Assembly: GCA_902729315.2 (NCBI GenBank)
Contig: LR746271.1
Span: 129,001-193,000 of the forward strand
DNA from: Spirodela intermedia
Lineage: Eukaryota > Streptophyta > Magnoliopsida > Alismatales > Araceae
Length of the DNA: 64,000 nucleotides
Direction: 5' to 3'
Made by a program: the position numbers and the translations under genes. The notes below the pieces were generated by a model that was not told the DNA's origin, ran no database searches, and was given only the letters and a program-made list of their open reading frames with translations. Below, one piece after another: positions 26,152-37,900 of this stretch. The stretch's first letter is position 1. Every line of letters begins with the position of its first letter.

Positions 26152-27055
26152 TCAGTCCCAGCCGCAGCGGCCGTGCCAACACCTACACTCCTCTAGGCTT
26201 TCGTTGTACAGATCAGGGCTGGTCAAAGGAAAGAGAACCAGGAGGAAGCCCGCCACACCAACCGCGAACCCGACCCTCGTCAACCCTGGAAAGAAGAAGA
26301 TGCATGCATGCTTATACATCAGCGTTATAGATATAATAGTACTATATATAGTATTATATAAGATGAGCGTACGTCGCCGCTGACCTTTCGCCTGAGAGGA
26401 CGATACAGCGGGGAGGCCCATCATGTTGCAGAATACGTGAGCCATGATGGGGCATATCAAGTTCCCTGCTAAACAAACGGCGTCCATGTTTACGAATTTC
26501 GTCCGCAATACTAATCCAAAGAAAAAAAAAAGAAGAGATTTTTGTGTTGTGGGGTAGTTCGTTCTGTGTTGTTGAGCCCGAACGGTTCTTGAACCTGCTC
26601 GGGCCCATCAAATATTTATGTCATTGCCCCCTGGTGATCTGTGGAATGTGCGAGAAAGTTTTCACTAGAGCGCAGCTCACAGATGCCGGTGGAGAAGACA
26701 ACCCGGCAGCTGGTGTAGTTTCATAGAGCGCCAAAGAAATGCCCAAAGATAAAAGCGCCCCGACGTAGATTGATAAAAGGATCTATGGGAGACGACGAAC
26801 CTGTACGAAGAAATAGGAACGACGCGTACCCTCCAAAGATCACAGTGTAGCCAAGCTGGAGACCTGCGGGCAAAGATCATTACTACGCAGATAAATAAAC
26901 GGGCAGCGGCCCCTGAGAGGAAAAATGAATATAAAAAAATGGGATGGCCGGGCTATGTATCCCAAGCGGCTAGATCCGTCTCCACGGGGGAGAAAACTTA
27001 GGGGCCTATGGCGTCATGACCCCATGGCACTTGCAATGGAAGCATTCTGAATGAG

Positions 27056-27134
<79 letters not shown>

Positions 27135-29631
27135 GTGATAATCAACGCTACCATAACTCAATCCGGGAACCATATTAAAAGTATTTTGCAATATCCTCTT
27201 TGCAACCATATTAAAAGCAGAACCCAAGTGGTAGATCAGCAAGAAAGAGTAAGTACCAACGACCATGGAAGCACGGAGAAAGCTGTATCCTCTTTGGCAA
27301 TACAGCTCCAGAAAGTGATTTAGATGCGCTGGAAGGAGAGGAAAAGGATTAGTATACTCATTAAAGAAGAGCAGTCTAGAGAGGAGTAAGCTGGGAAGAC
27401 ACCAAAGTATGATTAACTCTGTAACGTTGGATGAGTAACTTTCAGATGAAGAACCGAATACATGAGCTTTCTTATTACTAAAGGTGGTTCCATAAAGGCA
27501 ATAAAAGGGCGTAAAGAAAGGCCAGATATAACGTTTCTACCAAGTTGGCGGGTAAGTCTGCTCCATCACGCCGTAATGCATCAAATAAACTATTCTAGTC
27601 AACTACTATGGCCTTGTAAGCAGATCTCGCTAGAATGCCATCTCTTGCATGCGGACTAGATTTACAGCAGGGCCTGTAAATTCTGCGGGAACCCTAATGC
27701 GAGGCATGGACCAAAAAATTTGGGATAGCAAAAAATACTAAAATCAAAACTTGATGGGAATGGAAAGTGCAACTCTGGACCTTAGTTAAGCCTGGCGATC
27801 CAAGACGGACATTACCAGCTAGAAAACGAGAAAGAAAGTGGACTTCAAGCGGCCATTTCTTGATCATTGAGAAAGAATTTGAATGTGTGCGGCAGTTCCC
27901 CATCACTAGAGGATAAAGACCATCGAGCCGTGATGAAGATAAGCTATTCAAATTCGTTTTTTACACTAATAAATCTTGTCGTCTTTCAACTAATAAAAAA
28001 AATTCAATGACATTATTGCACTCCACAAATTCAGCAGTTTACCGAGAAAGAGAGATAATTATTTTTGTTTAAAGGTTTCCTAAAAGAATTGACCAAAGGT
28101 TTACCTAAGCTGAAGAAGATGGGGCTGAAAAATATGATACTAAGAGTCTTGAATCCCCCACAAAGAAGCAGAGGAATCATACATGCTCTAAAAACAATCT
28201 CTTCTGTAACTGGTGCCTGCCCAAGAATACGATAACGAATGAGGTCTCTCGGGAGAGAGATGAAACAGAGTTAATTATTCAGCACCACTGTTAAGAACAA
28301 CCACATAATTCCCCGCCCCCAAAGAAAAAAAAAAAGAAAACACAAAAAACGAAAATTTTCCCATAGTAAAAACTACAATGTGATTGAAAGGAAAACAAAA
28401 AACAAAATATTATCAGTATCTCAATATCTATATGAATTAAAGAAGTGAGTCCGATCAATTTTAATGTTTCCACAGAAATAAATAGAATCGTCGAACTGAT
28501 TCAAAATCTATCCAGTGCATTGAATTCCTAGACCAACTTAAAAAGGCGAACTACCTCAGGACGCTTTACCCATCAACTGGCCTCAAATGTCATTAGGAAA
28601 ATGAGAAGTGGGCACCATTCTAACAACTGGCTAAAGTTTTTCCCAAAATCTCTGGAGCCGTTGCGACCCAAGTCTTAAGCTGGCCAAAGGTTGACTTGTT
28701 GCAGAATGATGACATGAAACCAAAATGACGACGACTCACAGATAATTTCCCGTGTTTCAACGAATGCTTCATGGGAGAACTTTCAGGCATCATCCCTGTG
28801 ATGACAACTTCATTCTACTGCAGTAGCACACAGACACACAGGAAGCGCCTACTGGGACAGGCAAATGTACAAGAGCATTCAAAGCAGCTTGAGCAGGAAC
28901 TTCTTACCGGCACAACGGAGGCACTTACCACTAAAAAACTACGCCAAAAGAGCATATTAGAACCGACATTCAGGATGCTGTCCAGGATCTGTCGACCTGT
29001 GATTTCCATAAGACTCCATCGTGAGCTTGTTTCGGCTTCGACTGGAGACTGAAAAAAGATCACAACTTTCGACACCAAGGATCCGGTGTACACGAGAGAG
29101 GTCAACAAGGTGGGAATGAAGACAGCTCGCCACTTCAAGGAAGACGATTACACCGCAGTTTAGAATGATCAATAAGAGGCATTACTCGTCACAGCATGAG
29201 AGCAGGATTCCATACCAGATGGTCCAGTCTGATGCCGAAAATTCCGAAAATTGATGGCGCCGGATCGAAGCCCCAAAGCTGAATGGCAATCGCATCAAAA
29301 GGGATAAATGATCAGACCCAAGAGCACTGTGGACTCGTCTGGAAACTCTCAGGTGCGGGTTTTGTAAAGGAACAAGGGGTCTCATTAGCGGCGACGCCCT
29401 CACCCCGAGAAGGATCGCGCAGGCGAGCATCGATATCAACGAGGCGATGGCAACGCAGATGAAACGGCGGATCAGGAAGCTGTTCACTGTCTTCGGCGGG
29501 GGCAGACGGAGGATCAACCCCGGGGCGTAGAGGATCCCCACATAGAGGAGAGACATAGCGGAGCAGGCTCCCACCGCCACTGCGCCCGACACGGAGGCGC
29601 CGCTGCCGCCGTCCATCACAGCCCCTTCCAT
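26152..29631 (-). CDS. RCE1: CAAX prenyl protease 2 (RCE1/FACE2)
   Basis: Eight minus-strand exons join in frame: 29404-29631, 29216-29278, 28929-29132, 28105-28216, 27257-27328, 26801-26863, 26385-26465 and 26152-26285, giving 318 residues (Arabidopsis FACE2 is about 311). This endoplasmic-reticulum membrane protease removes the last three residues of prenylated CaaX proteins such as ROP GTPases. The CPBP/ABI active-site motifs are intact: EEIVFR (Glu170, Glu171, Arg175), His204 in AHLNH, and HVFCN (His257, Asn261). Hydrophobic segments include LLYVGILYAPGLIL, TLLTSLVYTGSLV, YTVIFGGYASFLFL and FAVGVAGFLLVLFPL. The open frame starts upstream with a TTG, so ATG 29631 is taken as the start. All seven introns have GT-AG ends. 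Confidence 0.95.
27059..27132. repeat. (AG)n microsatellite inside an RCE1 intron
   Basis: About 37 AG units lie in the fifth RCE1 intron (26864-27256). In the pre-mRNA this becomes a long CU tract about 200 nt before the acceptor of exon 6. Confidence 0.95.
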
Positions 29632-29763
29632 CGCCCCCGCTGGCTGAGCCGCCGGAGAGGGGTTCCGCTGCAACTTGCGACGACACCGCTGCGACGACGA
29701 TTGTGACCCGGCGAGTCAAGGGGGAAACCTCCGAGTCGGCCCGGCGATTCTGACAGGCACATA

Positions 29764-29810
29764 TGGGCCCGCCCAATAAGCAATGGATCGGCCCGGCCCA
29801 TTTTATGGGC
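29764..29810. promoter_or_regulatory. Site II (TGGGCC/GGCCCA) cluster upstream of RCE1
   Basis: TGGGCC at 29764-29769, GGCCCA at 29795-29800 and TGGGC at 29806-29810 lie 130-180 nt before the RCE1 start codon. Such site II elements are bound by TCP factors and are common in promoters of housekeeping genes in plants. The motifs are seen; the function is inferred. Confidence 0.45.
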
Positions 29811-29849
29811 GGGGTTTGAGCTTTTAGTCTCCCCTTCTAATAGTCAAAA

Positions 29850-31340
29850 GCGTCCCTGTCCGCCCATTCGTGAACTCAAACGGTCAGTCAGCTTCTCATC
29901 GAAGAACCCGTGAGGGGGATGGTCCTGTCTGCCCTCCTACGTCGTCTTGGCCCATGCAAGTCTACTGCGGAAGAGGGAGAGGGAGGGTGTGGGACGAATA
30001 GTCAGCCCCATGCAAATCTACGGAGAAGAAAATAGAGAGAGAAAGGGGGAGAGAGAGAGAGAGGATCCCTCCGGAAGAAAAGACCGGAGATGTCTGCGCT
30101 GGGGTGGGCTCTGTGACATCTAACCTCACTCACTTCATGGCCTCGAGAAGTGAGGGAATTGCTGTCGAAGGGGGAGGGCCGGGGGCCCGGCACAGGGACG
30201 AGACCAGGGCGACAAGCGTCCACCCTACTAGATGCCCTCCCCGCTCCCGCGGTGCCTTGGAAATCCCACGTCGGTGTCGATTGCATTCCCTCACGTAACC
30301 TCGTTATCGTCATCCTACCAGCGTCTTCTGTCGGAAGAGAGAGAGAGAGGGGAAGGGAGGGGTCACTAGAAAGGTGAGAGGGCACATTCATTACTCTTGA
30401 CGGTGGAAGGAGGGAGGGAGGGGGGCCGGCGCTCTCACTGAAACGGGCAGCGAAGGAGCCGTGGATTTGACGCCGGTGACTTGCAGGGCGATCGCCGGGA
30501 GCGGGGGGCAAGCGGACGGGCCCCAAGCTTTGCCCTCGCTCTCGCTGAATGCTTCGACCATCTATCCTGTGGAGATCGAGCGTAGATCCATTGGGGTGGA
30601 CGCTATCTCTCTCTTCGTTACCCCCACGTCTCTCTCTCTCTCTCTCTCTCTCTTCGTCTCTCTCTCCCTCTGCCTCTCTATGTGTGAGTTCCCTAAGCCA
30701 CGCACACAGATGGTTCGTCCATAGACAGTCGCTGTCCCATGGTACTCGTTAGTTCCCCGGATTATTAACAAATAGAACATGCGTCACCTTTCATTCTCGA
30801 TAAATTTTGTATTTTTTAAAATATTTTCCTGCAAAATGTTAAAATCTTGTACGGCGAGAAAAATATTCTCATTCAAGGTATGAACTTGTCGATGTGCAGC
30901 AGTTCACACATGGCCCCGATATGCATAAACTCCACTAGCTCCCCGACTTGTGAGCTTCTCTTACGCATGTGGAAGTAAAGAGCTGCCCACTCCTGTCGTG
31001 TCCGCGGAGGAGGAGCAGGAGCTCATGCGGAGCCATCGTAGAAGAATTGGTCCAGAAGGAAGGAAGAAGGAAAGGAAGATGTGAAGCGACATGGCGATAG
31101 TTGGTGCCGAAGCCTCCCAAAGCTTTGTCGATATATAATTCTACACTCACAATGAAGCTCAGTTAGATGGGATAGGAAGATGCGCGTATGGGTGGGAGAG
31201 GTGCTAAGTAGGGAGAGAATGCCAACGATGGCCAACGGGCTGCGGCGGAGATGACGGATGGTCGCGGTTAGAAGCCATGGAATCTTCGGTCTCTCCGAAT
31301 CCATGCTCTCTGTGACGAGATGACAAGCTTGGACCAGGAG
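29850..31340. other. Intergenic region between RCE1 and the TFL1-like gene
   Basis: No gene is supported. Frames up to 174 codons (30002-30526, minus) are Ser/Pro/Arg-rich and contain simple CT/GA tracts (around 30050-30062 and 30631-30654). The region holds the RCE1 upstream flank and the TFL1-like 3' flank. Confidence 0.4.
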
Positions 31341-31343
31341 GCT

Positions 31344-32160
31344 CTAGCGCTTCCGTGCGGCCGTCTCTCGCTGGGCGTTGAAGAAGACGGCGGCCACCGG
31401 CAGGCCGAGGTCGTTCTCCTCCGCGAACCGCCGCGTGATGAAATGGTCCCTGGTGGATGGCGGCGCCACTGACAGCCGCTTCTCCTGCCTGAAGAGTACG
31501 AAGACGAACCTGTGGATGCCGATGAGTGGCCTAGGGCTCTCGTAGCCCACCAGCTCCCTCCCTGTCCCTCGACATCACTGTGCTTATGAGGCTTCTGCAT
31601 CTGCCAGGGAAACCACAGAAACACAGGCGGATTTCAGGTAGAGATGACCCACCGAAGGAGGCGTCGGTTGTCCCGGGGATGTCTGCCACAATCCTGCGAG
31701 AAGTCATCAACTTTCATGAACACAGACGCTCGCTGTGAGCTTGCTTTCTTTTATAAGTTTTCTCACTTGATGGGAGGAGGAGGGCGGGAGTAGGGTTTAC
31801 CAGTGCAGATGTTCCCTGAGGTAAGGATCGCTGGGACCCGGAACGTCTGGGTCTGTCATTACCTGCGAGAGAGCCGGAGAGGAGCCACTGCACATGAGGA
31901 TGCCAGATTTCGTCTAGACGAGCGATTGTAATTGAAGATGATGGGGAGAGTGGGTATACCAGGGTGAAGAAGGACCTCATGTCGCCCCCCTGGACCTCGA
32001 CCCTGGGCCGGGCGGCGACCGTGGAGGGTAAGAACTCGTGGCAGTTGCAGACCAGCTTGTTGCCATTGTAGGAGACCACCATCTTCATGCTGGGGCGGAA
32101 GGAGTCGACGACTTCTCCTATCACCCTGACAACAGCGAGAGGCTCCAGGGTTCTCGCCAT
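31344..32160 (-). CDS. TFL1: TFL1/CENTRORADIALIS-type PEBP protein
   Basis: Four minus-strand exons, 31960-32160, 31801-31862, 31653-31693 and 31344-31561, have the 201/62/41/218-nt layout typical of the FT/TFL1 family and give 173 residues. The ligand-pocket motifs [10 protein letters not shown] (71-80) and GIHR (116-119) are present. The residue that separates repressors from florigen is His85 in REHLHW (FT has Tyr), and the external loop ends [20 protein letters not shown] rather than the FT type, so the protein is assigned to the TFL1/CEN repressor clade. Such proteins work with FD-type bZIPs to keep meristems indeterminate and delay flowering. Unusual for the family: Val11 where most have Gly ([10 protein letters not shown]), Cys residues in KLVCNCHEF, and Ala91 in WIVADIPG. 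ATG 32160 is preceded by a TATA-like element. Confidence 0.95.
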
Positions 32161-32251
32161 AGCCGCGGAAGAGTGGGAGAGCTGTTGCAGAGCTCGGGGG
32201 AGGAGGGGTTTTATGTGTCTTTGACGGGTGTCCCGGACGGGCTCCCATCTC

Positions 32252-32258
32252 TATTTAT
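32252..32258 (-). promoter_or_regulatory. TATA-like box of the TFL1-like gene
   Basis: On the minus strand the sequence reads ATAAATA about 92 nt before the start codon at 32160, a usual distance for a TATA element with a leader of about 60 nt. Position and sequence fit; there is no transcript evidence. Confidence 0.45.
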
Positions 32259-32351
32259 CGTGTTCAGAACCACTGAGGTCTCGAATTTTTCAGGTGCAGA
32301 CTAATAATTCCAATCAAAATTGACGAGACACAAGGGTGAGGCTGCAGGAAC

Positions 32352-32360
<9 letters not shown>

Positions 32361-32409
<49 letters not shown>
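32361..32409. repeat. (CT)n microsatellite upstream of the TFL1-like gene
   Basis: About 24 TC units, 200-250 nt upstream of the TFL1-like start codon, just behind the putative TATA box. Confidence 0.9.
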
Positions 32410-32410
<1 letters not shown>

Positions 32411-32867
32411 GAGAGAGAAGGGGCATTCTCTGCTGGGTCCGGTGCTCTGACTTCTCCAAGTAAGCCTCACTGGGAATGACGACAGACAGACGTCCGCCAA
32501 CGGGAGGGAGCCTTCGAGGAGCCCTTCCACATGCTCCGTCTGATGCAGGCAACTCTTTCCGTAAACCCAAAGCAGACGTCCGATGCAGGCAGCTCTCTCC
32601 CATACACGGAGAAAGACGATGGCTGCGAACGTTCTGGGGCCGCAGATTGACGGGAGAAGCGCCGCTACGGCTTCCGACAGTTGACAGTCTCCACGAAGGA
32701 GGCCGAGCGGCAGCGCAAAAGGAGCTCCACTGGACTCACCTCGGTGGACATTTCGACAAAGAAGACCCACTCCCTCTCTGATAGGGCGCGACAGACGTTC
32801 ATCCCCAGCGTTAGGATGATTACATATTTATGGGATTCCTCCCACCGCTCCGCTGCCTCTTCTTAAT

Positions 32868-32868
<1 letters not shown>

Positions 32869-32912
<44 letters not shown>
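32869..32912. repeat. (CT)n microsatellite
   Basis: 22 CT units between the divergent TFL1-like gene and the alpha/beta hydrolase gene, about 370 nt before the hydrolase start. Confidence 0.9.
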
Positions 32913-32918
<6 letters not shown>

Positions 32919-33237
32919 GTGCAGCTGACTGTGGTCCGGGAACGGGTATTGTCCCACTCTATCAGTAGAATTATCCTATCAGAAGCCCTATTACCCCGGG
33001 CCCTATCAGCTTCCCGGCGACGTGGCGCGTTTTGGAGGATTTTTGTATTCTGAGACTGTTCCTGACGTTGATCCGAGCTCCATGCACTCACCGATCTCGA
33101 TCCGGTGGCTGTCAGTAGCTTCCCCGTCGACGAGCGCTGCCACCTACGACCGTTGCCATTAGCAGCCGGCGGCTAGGGACTTGGGCGACGGCTAGTCCGC
33201 TGATCATTATCTCCACTTCCCCTCGCGGCGGGGGAAC

Positions 33238-33268
<31 letters not shown>

Positions 33269-33284
33269 GGTTCTGGTCCCGGTG

Positions 33285-34222
33285 ATGGCGGCGAGAGCGG
33301 GGATTCTGGTCCCGGTGTTGGCAGCGCTGCTGGCAGGATGGGCTTACCGACCCGTGCTCCGGCCCCCGCCGCCGAGGATCTGCGGCTCCCCCGGCGGGCC
33401 TCCGGTGACCTCCCCCCGCGTCAAGCTCAGCGATGGCCGCTACCTGGCCTACAGGGAGCGGGGCGTTCCCAGGGAGGCGGCTCGCCACCGGATCGTCATC
33501 ATCCATGGCTTCCGGGACTCCAAGGACATCTCCCTCAACGTCTCTCAGGTTCTCCTCTTTCTCCTCTTCCTCCTCTTCCTCCTTGCGGAACCTGAACGGC
33601 AGCTGGATTTGCGCTGCGCAGGAGCTGATGCAGGCACGGGGGGTCTACATCGTCTCCTATGATCGAGCGGGGTACGGCGAGAGCGACCCCAACCCCCGCC
33701 GCTCGGCGAGGAGCGATGCCGAGGACATCCAGCAGCTCGCCGACCAGCTGGGCCTCGGGCGCCGGTTCCTCGTGATCGGCATTTCCATGGGCGGCTACTC
33801 CGCCTGGAGCTGCATCAAGCACATACCCCACAGGTACAGTTCAACGCTCCCTCTCGTCTTCCTCGTGAGAGTCTGGGTTGCTCGGTCGTTGACTTGCTGG
33901 GGTTGTTTATCGCTGCAGGTTGGCCGGGGTGGCCCTGGTCGTCCCCGCCATCAACTACTGGTGGCCGTCTCTCCCGGCGGAGCTCAGCAAGGCGGCCTAC
34001 CGGCGGCTCGACCGCTCCGACCAACGCACGTTCTGGATCGCCCGCCACGCCCCGTGGCTCCTATACGGGTACCTGAACCAGAAGCTGGTGACTCCCTCCA
34101 AACTGATCGCCGGGCACCCCGACGTGTACTGCCCTCAGGACAAGGAGATCCTCCGCGCGCAGGCGGCGAATCCGCCACCGGCGGAGGTACTAAACAACCC
34201 CCTCACTCTCTCCTTTCCTCCC

Positions 34223-34257
<35 letters not shown>

Positions 34258-34652
34258 AAAGCGCTCTCTCGCAGAACACGGTGGTGACGCAGCAGGGGGA
34301 GTACGAGTCTCTCCACCGTGACCTGATGGTCCTCACCGGCGACTGGGGGTTCGAGCCGGAGAGCCTCCCGGACCCCTTCGCCGGTGGCGAGGGCTCCGTC
34401 CATATCTGGCACGGCTCCGAGGACAGGCTGGTCCCGGTGGACGTGCAGCGGTACGTCGCCGGGAGGATCCCCTGGGTCCGCTACCACGAGTCAGCCGGCG
34501 GCGGTCATCTCTTCTTTAATCTCCGCCACTGTAGCGAGGCCATCCTCGAGGCGCTCCTCCCCCACCCCGGCGGCGGCGATGGCGGACCGGAGCAGCCTGC
34601 TCCCGGTCCTCCTTCGGGCCCCCTGGACCGAGAGAGAGAGCAGGCGGGGTAG
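33285..34652 (+). CDS. Alpha/beta hydrolase-fold protein
   Basis: Four exons, 33285-33548, 33622-33833, 33919-34186 and 34275-34652, join in frame to give 373 residues. The open frame begins upstream at a GTG directly after a GA tract, so ATG 33285 (MAARAG) is the start. An N-terminal hydrophobic segment (about residues 4-21) could be a membrane anchor. The fold's landmarks are HG at 74-75 (oxyanion loop), GISMGG with nucleophile Ser143, GSEDRLVP with Asp298 and GGGHLFF with His326, a complete Ser-Asp-His triad. It resembles the plant group of putative esterases around Arabidopsis At1g74300; the substrate is unknown. The three introns are 70-90 nt long, and the third contains a CT tract. Confidence 0.9.
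34229..34254. repeat. (CT)n tract inside a short hydrolase intron
   Basis: About 12-13 CT units occupy much of the 88-nt third intron (34187-34274) of the hydrolase gene, where they also serve as the pyrimidine tract. Confidence 0.8.
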
Positions 34653-34991
34653 CTCGATCTCTCCTGAAAGAAAGAAGCCAACAAACATAAAGACGCATCG
34701 ATTACTGCTTCTCTGAAGAATTACAATAAGAGGAAGTTCACCTTCCTCTGTGCTCGTTTATTTGTGTAGCTGGTTGGTAGAGCGTAAATTCGGGACGAAC
34801 TCAAGAACGAAGGGCAGAGCATAGGACTTTTCGAAAAAAATAAATGGCGGAGTTTATGATCTGTACAGTGAGATCTTGCCATTCATCGGGTGATCCGACC
34901 AAAACCCCTAGCCAACGTCACAGAAGACCGATCAGAGCAAGAGATGGTGCAACGGAGAGGTGTTTTTGCTGCCTGCCCGTCTGCCGACTTC

Positions 34992-37900
34992 TCAGTAGCT
35001 CTCCTCCTCTGTTTCAGGCTTTCGGAAATGGTAGCGCAGGCAGTTTATGAGTACCTGCACAGTGATAGATGATAAGCGGAGACCTCAAAAATCCAATATT
35101 TAAATGGGTTGAGACTGAACGAGGCATAGTGACTGAGAGCATGATCTGAGCACTGGAGGGGGATCAGATCAGTTGAGAGTAATCAAAAAGAAGAAGAAGA
35201 AGGGGGGGAGAGAGAGAGAGAGAGAGAGAGAGAGCGAAGGCTGGTTCCCAGTTCATTTTGGGAGAATTTGTCTGGGTATCCGATCTCCAGATCCATAAAA
35301 AGAATGCAGATAAAAGAATACAAAAGGATATATTGATCTGACCAACCAACCCACATGGTTTGACCTTCTTGCAGAGGATGCGCAAAAACGCAAGTCCCAA
35401 TAAGATTGAGAAACCGGTGAAGAAACATGGTATCCTGGAAGACAAATATATGGCCAATAATTCCAAACTTGTGCATTAGATATGACGGGCATGTTCTACA
35501 GGGCCGCTGGCGAAAATGGGATGCCGGAATGCGGGGATAATCGTTCGGGTTTCATGCGTTGCGGGGACTTGAAGGAATTACCTGGGACAGAGAACTGTTC
35601 AATGCTGCACCTCGGTAACTGACGTGAAATTTGTCCTTGGCAACTAGACCCTGTTGATCCAAGGGCAATGATTGATAAGTGAACCTCAAAAGCGCTAAGA
35701 TCAAAACAATGACGGCATACTTCTGTGTCGATTTCCGCCGATTCGACATTTATGTTGATGTCCACCATGATTTTGATGATGTCCATGAGAAGGCCGGGAT
35801 GATCAGCTGTCTCGATGTACAGCACGCTGGAAAGCAATGGCATTTTTCTCTCATTTTTTTATTGATATTGATATTTTGCAAGGCTGAAAGCAATAACATG
35901 CTGACCTAATTACCTAAGGAGATGGTCATGTCCCAGAACCCATTCATATGATTTACGGAACGACAGAGGCCGAAGAAAGGTAAAGAATGTCGTTGTGGAC
36001 AGATAATTAATTGTGTAATGAAATGGAACATAGACGTCAGGACCACATTCGATGAAATGAAAGGGGCATTACGTCTGCAAAGTTTAATTCAGGATACGTC
36101 CCAATAAAAATAAACCAGGGTGGATATGAACATCATGGCGACAGTGAAGAATTCAGATCGAATTTAAAACTGAGGTTTCTATCAGCTGTGACGTAGGTGT
36201 AATTAGAAATTTTGGTCGTGAACTTTGGGAGGTCAGAGTCAAACACAGAATTGTCCAAGAAAGAGCTAGAAAAAAATGATCATACTGCGGAGAAGCATGC
36301 ATAAAACAATTGCAAGAAGTCATTTTCAGTATTAGTGATTTTCATTTTTCCCTCCGGGATCTTCCCTTGTGAATTATATCAACAGCATAGATACACAGAG
36401 AGGCATGACCCAAAGACAATATGATGCCAACAGAGTATACCTTCTCTTTGGACCGTCTTCCTGGACATGTATGTGTGTCGCGATATCAACATCAAGCTGA
36501 AATTAGATCAATAAATCAGAATCCGTGTAAGAGATCTTCGTTGGAAAGAAAGTCATCCATTACAAAAGATAAAATTTTCACTTAGGGTTTGGATAGACAA
36601 ATCATGGCTGTATGTTGGAGAATGGTGTTGGTCGCTAAAGAGTATAGAGGAATTTCATGATCACAACTCTTCAATATAAGAGAAATTTAATGGTTTGACT
36701 GGACTTATGCGACTCATGTTCGCCTCTAAGACTCGGTTCTTCTTTTATTTAGTTTGAGAAGCACTTTCTTGCATCCTATTTGACAGAAAAATCATGCAAA
36801 GAATTCGTTAGTAAAACACCAAACCTGTAACATTCCATTAGTCTCCTCAATAAACGTGGGATAGTATTGGCAAAAATGGAGCCTATAATAATTAGGTTCT
36901 GTTGAAAAATAAAAAATAATAATTGGGAAATTATTCCCTTGGTCCGTATAAAGGTCATTCCTTAACGTGAGATCAGATGGGATGTATTTTTGGGAATATA
37001 TCCTTCCCCACTGGGACGGCGATTTGCATTATCGCTTCCCCTAAACAGTTTAGGATGCATATGGAGCTCAATCTCCTAATTCGAAGAAACAAGTATTATC
37101 TTCCGTTTTATCTTCATTCATAGACGGGCCTAACTGAAAAAACAACACATAGGTAAGTACCTCTCTTTCTATATATAATGCATAATCTATTAAAACGCTC
37201 CACAAATTTTGGATGAGATTCTCATGGTGCCAAATAACATAAAATTCATCAAATCAAATGTGAGCTTCGAGCAACATAAACGTGACAACATTTGGCAAGA
37301 TTTTTCTTTGATCATAAAAAATTTGTTCTGAACACTCGAAGATTCCCTTTTGAAAAGACAGTACAGGGAATATTCAACTTTTTTAAGTCATGAAATTCAA
37401 TCGTCAGCATGCTAATCCGTACATCCAGCTAAGTGAGTCACATGATTGCAATGTCGAAAGATATGAACTTCTAGAACTCGGATACTGTCTTCTGAATTTT
37501 AGGCCCATGCCATTTGAGTGAAAAAAAAATGCAGAGCATGAAGTAATATCAAGAGCGTAGACACATGAAGTATCAAGCGGGTTGAACCTTCTTCTCTGGT
37601 GGTTTTATTCCAAACGCCTCACCCATTGCCAACTTTTCACTGGATTCCTGGGGAGAGAACATGTCAAACTCGAGATATGGAAGTACATCCTCATCAGTAG
37701 TAAATGATTTTTTTAGCCATACCGGGTGATACTTGAGCAAGTTGTTGATTATTGTGAGGCGAATCCTCTCTAACATATCTGGATTCTCAACTTTACGGCC
37801 CCTGTCGTGTACGTTAAGTTCATAAAATGAATAAAATGATACATCTCGTACTTATCGGTTCTTTCAACATTACATACAAGAAATGCTTAAAACAATAGTT

